Origin: Falsigemmobacter intermedius
Lineage (GTDB): Bacteria > Pseudomonadota > Alphaproteobacteria > Rhodobacterales > Rhodobacteraceae
Length of the DNA stretch: 64,000 nt
Reading direction: 5' to 3'
NCBI RefSeq assembly: GCF_004054105.1
Contig: NZ_SBLC01000005.1
Coordinates: 62,001-126,000, forward strand
The notes beneath the pieces were generated by a model, which did no database searches, had not been told where the DNA came from, and saw only the letters and a program-made list of their open reading frames with translations. Every line of letters starts with the position of its first letter. The first letter of the stretch is position 1. Both the position numbers and the translations under genes were made by a program. Shown one piece after another: positions 37,803-46,512 of the stretch.

Positions 37803-38453
37803 ATGGTTCTGCGTGCACGCCCCTCCGATTCCGCTCTCTCCGCCCATGACCGGCTTTACCGCGTGCTGCGCTCACGGGTGATGCATGGCGAATTGCCGCC
37901 CGGTCAGGCCCTGACGCTGCGCGGGCTGGCGCAGGAATTCGGGATGTCCGTCACCCCGGTGCGCGAGGCATTGCAGCGCCTTGTGGCGGAAGGCGCGCTT
38001 ACGCTCTCGTCCTCGGGGCGGGTCTCGACGCCGGAGCTGACCAATGAGCGCATTGAGGAGCTTGCCGCCATTCGCGCCATGCTGGAGCCGGAACTGGCCG
38101 CGCGTGCGCTGCCGCGGGCGCATTTTGCGCTGATTGACCGGCTGTCAGCGATCAATGATCTCATTGCCCAGGCTGTGCTGATGAAGGATCCCATCGCCTA
38201 TATCCGGGCGAACCTTGAGTTTCATCGCACGCTTTATCTGCGCGCCCAGGCCCCGGCCATGCTGGCGATGACCGAAACGGTCTGGCTGCAGCTTGGCCCC
38301 ACGATGTCCGCGCTTTACGGCCGCGTGCGCCGCAATGAGCCGCCGCAGCACCACCGCACGATTCTGGCCGCCCTGCGCGCCGGGGATGAGCCGGGCCTGC
38401 GCCTTGCGGTGCGGACCGATGTGACCCAGGGGTTACGGCATCTGGCGACCTGA
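37803..38453 (+). CDS. GntR-family transcriptional regulator (FCD subgroup)
   Basis: 216 residues. The N-terminal winged helix has LRGLAQEFGMSVTPVREALQRLVAEGAL (about 39-66). The C-terminal all-helical FCD domain carries the acidic/His metal or ligand residues (EFHRTLY, then HHRTILAALRAGD). FadR-like regulators of this type bind carboxylates and control nearby catabolic genes; no catabolic operon is adjacent, so the target is unknown. It is convergent with the metallopeptidase gene, with only 3 bp between their stops. Confidence 0.9.
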   Translation: MVLRARPSDSALSAHDRLYRVLRSRVMHGELPPGQALTLRGLAQEFGMSVTPVREALQRLVAEGALTLSSSGRVSTPELTNERIEELAAIRAMLEPELAARALPRAHFALIDRLSAINDLIAQAVLMKDPIAYIRANLEFHRTLYLRAQAPAMLAMTETVWLQLGPTMSALYGRVRRNEPPQHHRTILAALRAGDEPGLRLAVRTDVTQGLRHLAT

Positions 38454-38456
38454 AGC

Positions 38457-39152
38457 TCAGGCCGTCCAGCGGGCTTCATTGGCGCGGATGGCTTTGATGC
38501 GCTCGGCGGATTTCGGATGGCTCAGCGCCCAGGCGGGGGCAGAGGCTGCACGATTGCCGGTCAGACGGTCCAGCTTCTCAAAAAGTGAGATCTGCGGCGC
38601 GGTGCCGATCCCGGATTTGATCAGCAGCGCAGAGGCCCAGGCATCGGCCTCAAACTCATCGCGACGCGACATCCGCGCGGCCAGCGCCCCGGTGATCATA
38701 TTGGCCATGAACATCGCGATCAGCGGGCCGACCACGGGAATCGCGCGCAGGAAAAGAGCCACAAGCGAGACGAAGACCGCGTTCTGGCCTGAGAAATCGA
38801 TCATCCTGCGCCGCGTGTGACCAAGCGCCACATGCGCCAGTTCATGCGCAATGACAGAAGCCAGCTCCTCTGCCGTCACCGATCCCGACCGGAAGCGGTC
38901 ATAAAACCCCTTCGTCAGAAAGATCCGCCCGTCAGGGGCCGCGAGCCCGTTTACCGGCTCAATGTTGAAGAGATTGACCCTGATCTCAGGCAGATCGAGC
39001 GCCGCGGCCATCCGCCGTGTCAGGCGCTCAAGCTCGGGGTCTTTCAGGGGCACGGATTGCGCATCAAGCATCTGTTTCGTGCGCCAGGCCGAGAACATAT
39101 AGGCCGCAAGGCCCCAGCCGATGGCCAGAAGAAGGGGGATCAGTTTTATCAT
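38457..39152 (-). CDS. M48-family (HtpX-like) metallopeptidase
   Basis: 231 residues. One N-terminal membrane helix (about 4-22) is followed by a zinc metallopeptidase domain with HELAHVALGH (His103, Glu104, His107) and the third-ligand helix RRDEFEADAWA; two hydrophobic segments lie between them (about 125-160). It is shorter than HtpX, which has four helices, and resembles the single-anchor M48 proteases. Probable role in membrane-protein quality control. Start ATG 39152. Confidence 0.88.
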   Translation of the reverse strand: MIKLIPLLLAIGWGLAAYMFSAWRTKQMLDAQSVPLKDPELERLTRRMAAALDLPEIRVNLFNIEPVNGLAAPDGRIFLTKGFYDRFRSGSVTAEELASVIAHELAHVALGHTRRRMIDFSGQNAVFVSLVALFLRAIPVVGPLIAMFMANMITGALAARMSRRDEFEADAWASALLIKSGIGTAPQISLFEKLDRLTGNRAASAPAWALSHPKSAERIKAIRANEARWTA

Positions 39153-39257
39153 GACTGCAATCTGGGAGTGCGCCTGCGCGATGTCAAACCGCCCGCTTCA
39201 CTCTTGCATCCCCGCGCCTGTCGCTGTTTTGAAGATCCCGAGACGATGGAGAGAGCC

Positions 39258-39902
39258 ATGACCCTGACCACCCCTGATGAGATTGCCGCTCTGTTCACCC
39301 GCGCCGGTGACTATACCTTCGTCCGCTGGGGCCGCCCGATCGTTCCGGTGGTCTTCGGGGTGGAGGAAAGCACCCTCACCATTCTGAAGGGCGCCATTGA
39401 AGCGGTGGTGGCGCTTGCGGGCCATAAGATGGCCGAGCAGGACACTGAGTTGGGCGCCAATCTGATGTTTTTCTTCATCCGTGACTGGGATGATCTGATC
39501 GGCGTGCCGAACCTTGAGCGGCTGATTGACGGGCTGCCGGATCTGGTGACGCGTCTGAAGGGCGCTGATGCCAATCAATACCGCATGTTCCGCTTCGATG
39601 ACGCGGGCGCGATCCGCGCGGCATTCGTCTTTATCCGCGTGGACAAAGACCTTGCAGAGGTTCCGGCAGAGGATCTGGCCCTCGATCAGGCGGTGCGGAT
39701 CATCTGCCTTTGGGGCGAAAACGCTTTCCCGAAAGGCACTCTGGTGAAGGCGGGCGCGCATACGGTGCTGGATCCCTCGCTCGCGGCGGTGATCCGGGCG
39801 GCCTATGATCCGGTGCTGCCTGCGGTGGCGAAAGACGCCAGCCACGCGCTGCGCCTTTTCGCGCGGGCACAAACCATGGGAGTGGGCGATGCACCGCTTT
39901 GA
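39258..39902 (+). CDS. Conserved hypothetical protein
   Basis: Not recognised beyond being full-length and well formed. 214 residues, soluble, no signal peptide, no membrane helix. Features are a hydrophobic core ILKGAIEAVVALAGHKMAE, an acidic/aromatic FFFIRDWDDLIGVPNLERLI and ICLWGENAFPKG. Start ATG 39258 has GGAGAG upstream; an ATG four codons earlier is possible. It overlaps the YbgC gene by 14 bp, so the two are probably co-translated. Confidence 0.7.
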   Translation: MTLTTPDEIAALFTRAGDYTFVRWGRPIVPVVFGVEESTLTILKGAIEAVVALAGHKMAEQDTELGANLMFFFIRDWDDLIGVPNLERLIDGLPDLVTRLKGADANQYRMFRFDDAGAIRAAFVFIRVDKDLAEVPAEDLALDQAVRIICLWGENAFPKGTLVKAGAHTVLDPSLAAVIRAAYDPVLPAVAKDASHALRLFARAQTMGVGDAPL

Positions 39903-40284
39903 TCTGCGCGTCTATTATGAGGATACCGATCTCGCCGGGATCGTCTATTACGCCAACTACCTGAAGTTCATCGAGCGTGGCCGCAGCGAATGGCTGCGCG
40001 CACTGGGCTTTGATCAGCGCGCGCTGAAGGAAGAGACCGACACGGTTTTTGCCGTCCGCCGCCTGGAGGCCGATTACATCGCGCCGGCGAAATTCGACGA
40101 TGCTTTGACGGTGCTTTCAACCGCGGAAGCGGTCACGCCCGCGCGGCTGGTGCTGGCGCAGCAGGTGCTGCGCGGTGAGGAGCGCCTCTTTGAGGCAAAG
40201 GTCACTCTGGTCGCGCTGAATGCGGCAGGGGGTCCGACGCGGCTGCCAAAGCCTCTGCGCGACGCCTTTGCCGCGCTCGTCTGA
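39889..40284 (+). CDS. ybgC: YbgC/FadM-family acyl-CoA thioesterase
   Basis: 131 residues, single hot-dog fold. The family signature VYYEDTDLAGIVYYANYLKFIERGRSEW holds the catalytic Asp in DTDLAG. Such enzymes hydrolyse short-chain or hydroxyacyl-CoA thioesters. ybgC normally precedes tolQRAB-pal; here the tol genes are absent and the gene follows a conserved hypothetical with a 14-bp overlap. ATG 39889 was chosen because it begins the canonical MHRFDLRVYYED. Confidence 0.9.
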   Translation: MHRFDLRVYYEDTDLAGIVYYANYLKFIERGRSEWLRALGFDQRALKEETDTVFAVRRLEADYIAPAKFDDALTVLSTAEAVTPARLVLAQQVLRGEERLFEAKVTLVALNAAGGPTRLPKPLRDAFAALV

Positions 40285-40362
40285 GGCAGATTTGCTGTGA
40301 CAATCCCGGTCCCGCCGCTTAGAAGGCGGGCCTTCTGACCGTTTGATCCCAAAGGACCTCTG

Positions 40363-41316
40363 ATGAGCATTGATCTGCTGCGCGCGCCCCAATTCCTCGT
40401 GACCCATTCGGGCGGCTTTCACGCGGATGAACTGCTCTCCTCGGTGATCCTGACGCGGATTTTCCCTGACGCGCAGATCCTGCGCACCCGGGATGCCCAG
40501 GCGATCACCCCGGCGGACGACCGCATCATTTATGATGTGGGCCGGGGCTATGACGTTGAGGCCCGCATCTTCGACCACCACCAGAAAGACGCGCCGCTGC
40601 GCGAGGATGGCCAGCCCTATTCCTCCTTCGGTCTCATCTGGAAGCATTTCGGCCCGGCCTATCTGACCGCCTTTGGCGTGCCGGAAGAGCATCAGGGCTC
40701 GATCCTGCGCTCTTTTGATACGGGATTTGTGCTGCCGGTCGATCTGGTCGACAACGGCGCGCTCAGCCCTTCGGCGGCCTGCCCGCAGCTGGGCGATCTG
40801 ACGCTGCCGCTGCTTCTGGAAAGCCTGAAGCCGGTCTTTGATGACGATGCCGAAGGCGCCGAAGACCGCGCTTTCCAAAACGCGCTCTCAGTTGCCCGCG
40901 CTTTTGTCGAAGCCTCCATCGCCCGCAAAGCGGCGAAGGCCCGCGCCGAATCGCAGGTTATGGCGGCGATCGAAGCCGCTGGCCCCAGCCGCGTTCTGGA
41001 GCTGCCGCGCGGCATGCCCTTCCGTCCGGCCGTGCTGAAGGCTGGCGCTGATCATCTGCTCTTTGTTGTCACCCCCCGGGGTCCTGCAGAATGGACCATC
41101 GGCGGTATTCGCAAAAACAACGATGATTTCGCCCAACGCGCCGATCTGCCGCTGGCCTGGGCCGGGCTGACCGATGCGGATCTTGAAGCCGCCTCTGGCG
41201 TTCCGGGCGCGAAATTCTGCCACAACGGCCGCTTCATTGCCGTGGCCTCGTCGCGCGAAGCGGCGATCCGTATGGCGGAACTTGCGGTGGCAGAAGCGGA
41301 AGCCCAGGGGATCTGA
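40363..41316 (+). CDS. MYG1 family protein
   Basis: 317 residues, MYG1/UPF0160 family (DHH-like phosphoesterase). The N-terminal THSGGFHADELLSSVIL and IFDHHQKDAP motifs hold the metal-binding His and Asp residues, followed by FGLIWKHFG and DTGFVLPVDLVDNGA. The C-terminal part includes GIRKNNDDFAQRADLP and AKFCHNGRFIAVAS. Eukaryotic MYG1 is a 3'-5' RNA exonuclease; the bacterial role is not known. Monocistronic, with AAAGGACC before ATG 40363. Confidence 0.9.
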   Translation: MSIDLLRAPQFLVTHSGGFHADELLSSVILTRIFPDAQILRTRDAQAITPADDRIIYDVGRGYDVEARIFDHHQKDAPLREDGQPYSSFGLIWKHFGPAYLTAFGVPEEHQGSILRSFDTGFVLPVDLVDNGALSPSAACPQLGDLTLPLLLESLKPVFDDDAEGAEDRAFQNALSVARAFVEASIARKAAKARAESQVMAAIEAAGPSRVLELPRGMPFRPAVLKAGADHLLFVVTPRGPAEWTIGGIRKNNDDFAQRADLPLAWAGLTDADLEAASGVPGAKFCHNGRFIAVASSREAAIRMAELAVAEAEAQGI

Positions 41317-41330
41317 GGCTTGCGGCCCGG

Positions 41331-42200
41331 TCAGAACCACTGACCGGGCTCCATCAGTCCCAGTTCCATCAGCTGGCGCGAAGACCACTCAAAGGGCACC
41401 GAATGCGCCCAGGCGAAGGAGTGAATGGCCTCGCGCGAGCCCGGGTTGATCCTGAGCGCCTTGGCCGTGCGGAAGGAGCAGACCGCCCCGGAGAGGTTGT
41501 GGTGCCAGGGGCAGTTGAGGGTGTTATATTCCTCAATGTTAAAGCTGTGATCCTGGCGGAAGATCAGCCCCGGCACCGCGCGAAAGAGGCTCACCCGGTC
41601 GATTCGGCGCTTTGTCCAGGGCACATGTTCCTCGAAACGCCAGCGCAGCCCGCCAAAGAGATCAAACTGACGGGGTTTCGGCTCCCAGTTCTTCAGCGGA
41701 TCGCCGCGTTGCAGCGCATAATAGCCGATGCGGTCAAGCATCGCAGTTGCGCGGTCCACGCCGTCGGGTTGGCGGCGCGTATCGGCGGCGTAAAGATCGA
41801 CCACCGGGGTGACGATGGTGTCGCGCCTTTCCTCGGACTGGAAGGTGCAGACATCCAGCACGCTGCGCGTCTCGCAGAAGGGATAGTGCAGATATTCGCC
41901 GTTGTAGCAGTAGTGCAGCCAGGCGCCCGGCGCAGCCGCGATCATGCGGTTGACCGCAAGGCTCAGTGCGTCTTCCTGAAAAATATTGCCGCGGATGCGG
42001 TGGACCTGCGACGGCGCCTCTTCCGGCCAGACCAGAAGATCATCGCAGAGCACGGCGATCTGCCCAAAGCCCAGAGCGGAGAGATGCTGCAGCGTTGAGG
42101 CCAGTTCGACCGCGTCTTCCGCAAAGACAAGCGCTGCGGGGCGAGACCGGAAGTCTGCGGCATGGGCGGCGAGAAAATGGTCCATTCCGTCGAAAATCAT
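41331..42200 (-). CDS. Conserved hypothetical protein
   Basis: 289 residues, cytoplasmic by appearance. The N-terminal half resembles a Rossmann-like or glycosyltransferase-like fold (ALVFAEDAVELASTLQHLSALGFGQIAVLCDD). The central part is aromatic and Cys/His-containing (HYCYNGEYLHYPFCETRSVLDV; CPWHHN). Conserved-looking GLRWRFEEHVPWTKRRIDRVSLFRAVPG could bind a nucleotide-sugar or phosphate. No family is recognised with confidence. Start ATG 42200 has GAGG upstream. Divergent from miaB. Confidence 0.65.
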   Translation of the reverse strand: MIFDGMDHFLAAHAADFRSRPAALVFAEDAVELASTLQHLSALGFGQIAVLCDDLLVWPEEAPSQVHRIRGNIFQEDALSLAVNRMIAAAPGAWLHYCYNGEYLHYPFCETRSVLDVCTFQSEERRDTIVTPVVDLYAADTRRQPDGVDRATAMLDRIGYYALQRGDPLKNWEPKPRQFDLFGGLRWRFEEHVPWTKRRIDRVSLFRAVPGLIFRQDHSFNIEEYNTLNCPWHHNLSGAVCSFRTAKALRINPGSREAIHSFAWAHSVPFEWSSRQLMELGLMEPGQWF

Positions 42201-42318
42201 GCGGCCTCAAATCCTGGTGGCGAAACCCGGGACAAATTCCCTCAGCCTTCTGCGGGATGCAAGCGTTGCGGCTGGTGGCAGGGGTGGTGTAAAAGCCCCC
42301 TGAACTCTGAGGTATGCC

Positions 42319-43677
42319 ATGTCTGACGTTAAAAATGATCCCGTCACCGGGGAAATCTCTGCACCGAAGCGTCTTTTTATTAAGACCTATGGCTGTCAGA
42401 TGAACGTCTATGACAGTGAGCGCATGGCTGAGACCATGGGCGCGCAGGGTTATGTGCTGACCGATAAGGCAGATGATGCCGATATGGTGCTGCTCAACAC
42501 CTGCCACATCCGCGAGAAGGCTTCGGAAAAAGTTTACTCAGACATTGGTCGTCTGACCAAGCTGAAAAATGCGAAACCTGATCTCAAGATCGGCGTCGCG
42601 GGCTGCGTGGCGCAGGCGGAGGGGGCTGAGATTCAGCGCCGCGCCCCGGTGGTCGATCTGGTGGTCGGCCCGCAGGCCTATCACCGCCTGCCCGAGATGA
42701 TGAAACAGGTCGATGCCGGGCATCGCGCACTCGATACCGATTTCCCCACTGAGGACAAGTTTGAGCATCTGCCGAAGATCCGCACCCGCTCGGCGCCGGC
42801 GGCGTTTCTGACCGTGCAGGAGGGCTGCGATAAATTCTGCGCCTTCTGTGTGGTGCCCTATACCCGCGGTGCGGAAGTCTCGCGCCCGGTGGAGCGTCTG
42901 TTGCGAGAAGCCCGCGATCTGGCGGCGCGTGGTGTGCGCGAACTCACGCTGCTGGGGCAGAACGTCAACGCCTATCACGGCACTTTTGACGGTGAGTCCT
43001 GGGGCCTTGGCCGTCTGCTGCGCGAGATGGCTCAGATTGAGGGGATTGAGCGGCTGCGTTATACCACAAGCCACCCCAATGACATGGATGACGATCTGAT
43101 CGCGGCCCATGGCGATTGCGCGAAACTGATGCCCTATCTGCACCTGCCGGTGCAGTCCGGCTCGGACCGCATTCTGAAGGCGATGAACCGCAAGCATACC
43201 GCTGAGCAATATCTGCGGCTCATTGAGCGGATCCGCGCGGCCCGCCCCGATATGGTGCTGACCTCTGACTTCATCGTCGGCTTCCCCGGCGAGACCGATG
43301 AGGATTTTGAGGCGACCATGGATCTGGTGCGCGCGGTCGGTTACGGCATGGCCTACAGCTTCAAATATTCGGCCCGTCCCGGCACGCCTGCCGCCGAGAA
43401 AGCCCCGGTTCCCGCCGAGGTCGCGGATGAGCGTCTGCAGCGTCTCCAGGCGCTTCTGACCGTGCAGCAGCGCGCCGTGCAGCAAAGCATGGTCGGCCGC
43501 GAAGTCACCGTGCTTTACGAAAAGCCCGGTCGTCTTGAGGGGCAGATGGCGGGCAAATCGGATTATCTGCACGCGGTCCATGTCCACGACCCGGAAGGCA
43601 AAGCCGGTGACCTCGTGCGCGTGCGCATCACCGAGGCGCTGCAGAATTCTCTGACCGGCGAGCGGATTGTTTCCTGA
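42319..43677 (+). CDS. miaB: tRNA-2-methylthio-N6-dimethylallyladenosine synthase
   Basis: Radical-SAM methylthiotransferase acting on A37 of tRNAs that read UNN codons. It has 452 residues. The N-terminal UPF0004 domain supplies three cluster Cys ([27 protein letters not shown]). The radical-SAM motif is [16 protein letters not shown], and the TRAM domain ends the protein ([13 protein letters not shown]... [10 protein letters not shown]). It stands at the head of the miaB - ompA-like - lipoprotein - phoH - ybeY - corC series. Confidence 0.97.
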   Translation: MSDVKNDPVTGEISAPKRLFIKTYGCQMNVYDSERMAETMGAQGYVLTDKADDADMVLLNTCHIREKASEKVYSDIGRLTKLKNAKPDLKIGVAGCVAQAEGAEIQRRAPVVDLVVGPQAYHRLPEMMKQVDAGHRALDTDFPTEDKFEHLPKIRTRSAPAAFLTVQEGCDKFCAFCVVPYTRGAEVSRPVERLLREARDLAARGVRELTLLGQNVNAYHGTFDGESWGLGRLLREMAQIEGIERLRYTTSHPNDMDDDLIAAHGDCAKLMPYLHLPVQSGSDRILKAMNRKHTAEQYLRLIERIRAARPDMVLTSDFIVGFPGETDEDFEATMDLVRAVGYGMAYSFKYSARPGTPAAEKAPVPAEVADERLQRLQALLTVQQRAVQQSMVGREVTVLYEKPGRLEGQMAGKSDYLHAVHVHDPEGKAGDLVRVRITEALQNSLTGERIVS

Positions 43678-43795
43678 TCCGGGAATAACAATCCCTGCGC
43701 GAAAGTGGGGTATAAATTACTGGACTTTTCACACTTCGGGGGCAAAATCGCAGGATTATTATAGTCTGTGATTTTTCCACGGGGAGATATGTTCG

Positions 43796-44416
43796 GTGAA
43801 ACGCGGTATTTCAGAGAGGCTGCGGTTTTTGACCGGAGCATTTCTTTTGGCGGGAGTTATCGGCTTCGGCGCGCCGGTGCTGGCGCAGTCTGCACCTGCT
43901 TATAATCCGGCCACCGCCGAGACCTTCGGTCCCGACGGCAAACCCCGGGTGACCGGCCGGATCGACTGGGGTCTGTGGATTGATCCGGATGGTTGTATGC
44001 ATTGGTGGGCCGATGGCGGGCTCGAAGGCTATATGGTGCCGCGCCGAGACCCTAAAACGGGCAAAGCCGTCTGTCTGAAGCGCAACACCTGCGCGATTGA
44101 AGGCACGGATACCCTCTTTGCGACCGATTCTGCCCGCCTGACCGCCAGCGGCCGCGCCCGGCTGGAAAACCTGTTCCGCAACCAGGGGGCCTTTGGCTAC
44201 GCCATTTACGGCCATACCGACAGCCGCGCCTCGGATGCCTATAACATGGATCTGTCTAAGCGGCGTGCGCAGTCGGTCGCCAATGTGGCCCGTGCCGTCG
44301 GCGCGAATGTTGAGCGCGTGGAGTGGCATGGAGAGCGGCAGCCCCGCGCAACCAACAGCACCGCAGCGGGCATGCAGCAGAACCGCCGCGTCGAAATCGT
44401 CTGCTATCGGTGGTGA
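43796..44416 (+). CDS. OmpA-family protein with N-terminal DPDGC domain
   Basis: 206 residues. The signal peptide ends in VLA at residue 30. A small domain at about 55-100 contains DPDGCMHWW (Cys67), EGYMVPR, DPKTG and Cys93. The C-terminal OmpA/peptidoglycan-binding domain (about 105-206) has YGHTDSRASDAYNMDLSKRRAQSV and RRVEIV. The start is GTG 43796 with GGGGAGA upstream; an ATG at 43789 is out of frame. The next gene carries the same small domain as a lipoprotein. Probably periplasmic and wall-bound. Confidence 0.85.
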   Translation: MKRGISERLRFLTGAFLLAGVIGFGAPVLAQSAPAYNPATAETFGPDGKPRVTGRIDWGLWIDPDGCMHWWADGGLEGYMVPRRDPKTGKAVCLKRNTCAIEGTDTLFATDSARLTASGRARLENLFRNQGAFGYAIYGHTDSRASDAYNMDLSKRRAQSVANVARAVGANVERVEWHGERQPRATNSTAAGMQQNRRVEIVCYRW

Positions 44417-44418
44417 CC

Positions 44419-44784
44419 ATGATGATGAAACCTTTCGCAGGCGCTTCGCTTCTGATGGCCTTCCTTGTCTCCGGCTGCAGCGGCCTTGGCCCCTACAGCG
44501 GGGATCCGGATGCCTATATCGCGGTGGCTCAGGACCGTGGCTCGGATAAAACCGCCATCATCAACCAGCGTGCAGCCATCGCCTATGACCCCGATGGCTG
44601 CCAGAACTGGATTATCGATGACGGTGTTGAGGGCTATTCCTCGCCACGCTTTGATCCGGCGACCGGTATGGCCAATGTGTGCAACAACCACTTCCCGCCG
44701 GGCACGGTGATTGGCAACTATCAGTCGCCCAACAGCGGTCTGCGCGACTGGATCCCCGGCCGTCGCGGCGCGGCGCGGAACTGA
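44419..44784 (+). CDS. Lipoprotein with DPDGC domain
   Basis: 121 residues. Signal peptide with lipobox LVSGC (Cys20). The domain at about 55-90 repeats the pattern of the preceding OmpA-like protein: DPDGCQNW (Cys61), EGYSSPR, DPATG and Cys88, with nearly the same spacing. The two Cys may form a disulfide in the periplasm. It starts with ATG ATG ATG, 2 bp after the previous stop, so it is in the same operon. Unknown function; I know no name for this domain. Confidence 0.75.
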   Translation: MMMKPFAGASLLMAFLVSGCSGLGPYSGDPDAYIAVAQDRGSDKTAIINQRAAIAYDPDGCQNWIIDDGVEGYSSPRFDPATGMANVCNNHFPPGTVIGNYQSPNSGLRDWIPGRRGAARN

Positions 44785-44803
44785 TCCGGCAAAGATGCCC
44801 TGA

Positions 44804-44835
44804 AAGGCCGCAGTCCGGGATTGCGGCCTTCTCTC
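44804..44835 (+). terminator. Terminator after the DPDGC gene pair
   Basis: Stem AAGGCCGCA / TGCGGCCTT (9 bp) with a 9-base loop is followed by CTCTC rather than a pure T-run, 20 bp after the stop. Confidence 0.6.
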
Positions 44836-44969
44836 ATGGTCTCGGCTGATTTTTGCGCATGGCGTCTCACTTCAGGCAGTGGCACAAGGGCAGGGCCGGA
44901 GGCGGCTTGCTCCGGTGAGAATGTGGGCGCAGACTGGCTGCGTTCCATCCAACTGCCAGGGAGATCCGT

Positions 44970-45977
44970 TTGGGCAGCACCCCGATGACCCCGTCCCGCC
45001 GTTCCGCGCCTGTGCCGGAAACGGTTCTCGAATTTCCGGACAACCGCCTTTTGATCACGCTTTGCGGGGAATATGACCGCAACCTTGTGAAGATTGAGCA
45101 GGACACCGGGGTCAATATCCGCCGCCGCGGCAATCAGCTGACGGTGCTCGGAGAGCCCGACGGCCGTGAACAGGCGGCGGGGATTCTGCGCGCGGCCTAT
45201 GCGCGCCTCGAAGAAGGCCGCGATGTCAGCGCCGGTGATCTTGACGGCATGCTGCGCCTTGGCCCCGGCACTGCGCCTGCCGATCAGATGGAGATGTTCT
45301 CGGGCGAAGGCTTTGAGCTTCGGACCCGCAAAAAGCCGGTGGCCCCCCGCACGGCCGCCCAGAAAGCCTATGTGGCCAACCTTTTCCGCCATGAGCTGAA
45401 CTTCGGTATCGGCCCTGCGGGGACCGGCAAGACCTATCTGGCGGTGGCCGCAGGCGTCACCATGCTGATCGGTGGTCAGGTGGAGCGGATTATCCTGTCG
45501 CGCCCCGCCGTGGAAGCGGGCGAGCGTCTGGGCTTTCTGCCCGGCGATATGAAGGAAAAAGTCGATCCCTATATGCAGCCGCTTTATGACGCGCTGAATG
45601 ATTTTCTGCCCTCGAAACAGGTGGAAAAGCTGATGCTCGACAAGCGGATTGAGATCGCGCCGCTGGCCTTCATGCGGGGCCGTACGCTGTCCAACGCCTT
45701 TGTGGTGCTGGATGAGGCGCAGAACGCCACCACCATGCAGATGAAGATGTTTCTGACCCGCCTGGGTGAGGGGTCGCGCATGGTGATCACCGGCGACCGC
45801 ACCCAGATCGACCTGCCGCGCGGCGTGCAAAGCGGTCTGCGCGATGCGGAACGGATCCTCGACGGGGTGAAGGGGATTTCCTTTAACTACTTCACCGCCT
45901 CCGATGTGGTTCGTCACCCGCTTGTCGCCCGCATCATCGAGGCTTATGACCGCGACGATGAACAACACGCTGGTTGA
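44970..45977 (+). CDS. phoH: PhoH family ATPase
   Basis: 335 residues. An N-terminal KH-like region (about 20-85) is followed by the PhoH P-loop domain with Walker A GPAGTGKT (148-155), RPAVEAGERLGFLPGD, Walker B FVVLDEAQN and TGDRTQIDLP. PhoH-like proteins work with YbeY in RNA metabolism. The start is TTG 44970 behind AGGGAGA; ATG 44985 is an alternative. It overlaps ybeY by about 20 bp. Confidence 0.93.
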   Translation: MGSTPMTPSRRSAPVPETVLEFPDNRLLITLCGEYDRNLVKIEQDTGVNIRRRGNQLTVLGEPDGREQAAGILRAAYARLEEGRDVSAGDLDGMLRLGPGTAPADQMEMFSGEGFELRTRKKPVAPRTAAQKAYVANLFRHELNFGIGPAGTGKTYLAVAAGVTMLIGGQVERIILSRPAVEAGERLGFLPGDMKEKVDPYMQPLYDALNDFLPSKQVEKLMLDKRIEIAPLAFMRGRTLSNAFVVLDEAQNATTMQMKMFLTRLGEGSRMVITGDRTQIDLPRGVQSGLRDAERILDGVKGISFNYFTASDVVRHPLVARIIEAYDRDDEQHAG

Positions 45978-46464
45978 TATTGTGATCGAAGAGCCCCGCT
46001 GGGAAACCGCGGGGCTTGAAGCCATCTCTGAGCGCGCCTGCAAAGCCGCGCTCGAGGAACTGGGTGTGACCCCTGAGGGGTTTCTGGTCTGCGTCATGGG
46101 CTGCGACGATGCCCGGATCGCCGAGCTGAACGCCGATTTCCGCGGCAAGCCCAAACCCACCAATGTGCTCTCCTGGCCCTCAGAAGAGCGCGGTGTTGAG
46201 ACGCCCGGGGACAGCCCCGACCTCCCGGAACCGGGTGATGAGGATGATCCCGAAGAACTGGGCGATATTGCCATTGCCTATGACGTCTGCGTCGCCGAGG
46301 CGAAGGAGCAGGGCAAGAGCTTTGAGGATCATGTGACGCACCTGGTTCTTCATGGATTCTTACACCTTCTCGGCTATGACCATATGACCGAGCAGGACGC
46401 CGCTCTCATGGAAGGAATTGAGACGCGCGCTCTTGCAAGACTGGGTATCGCCGACCCATATTAA
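45958..46464 (+). CDS. ybeY: Endoribonuclease YbeY
   Basis: Zinc-dependent RNase needed for 16S rRNA 3'-end maturation and ribosome quality control. 168 residues from ATG 45958; ATG 45946 is also in frame and neither has an ideal ribosome site. The zinc motif HxxxHxxGxDH is HGFLHLLGYDH. An acidic insertion (about residues 84-104, TPGDSPDLPEPGDEDDPEEL) precedes the usual GDIAIAYDV strand and is common in this bacterial group. It overlaps phoH. Confidence 0.94.
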   Translation: MNNTLVDIVIEEPRWETAGLEAISERACKAALEELGVTPEGFLVCVMGCDDARIAELNADFRGKPKPTNVLSWPSEERGVETPGDSPDLPEPGDEDDPEELGDIAIAYDVCVAEAKEQGKSFEDHVTHLVLHGFLHLLGYDHMTEQDAALMEGIETRALARLGIADPY

Positions 46465-46473
46465 TTTTTACCT

Positions 46474-46495
46474 GCGCCCCTTCAGGGGCGCTTTT
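46474..46495 (+). terminator. ybeY terminator
   Basis: Stem GCGCCCC / GGGGCGC with a TTCA tetraloop is followed by TTTT. It lies between ybeY and corC, so corC may depend on readthrough or its own promoter. Confidence 0.8.
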
Positions 46496-46512
46496 CACAC
46501 CGGAAAGGACCA

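Noticed and set aside
42538-43587. 349-codon open frame on the minus strand
   Set aside because: Shadow of miaB.
44721-46274. 517-codon open frame on the minus strand
   Set aside because: Antisense to phoH and ybeY, which carry clear motifs; low-complexity composition typical of a shadow frame.
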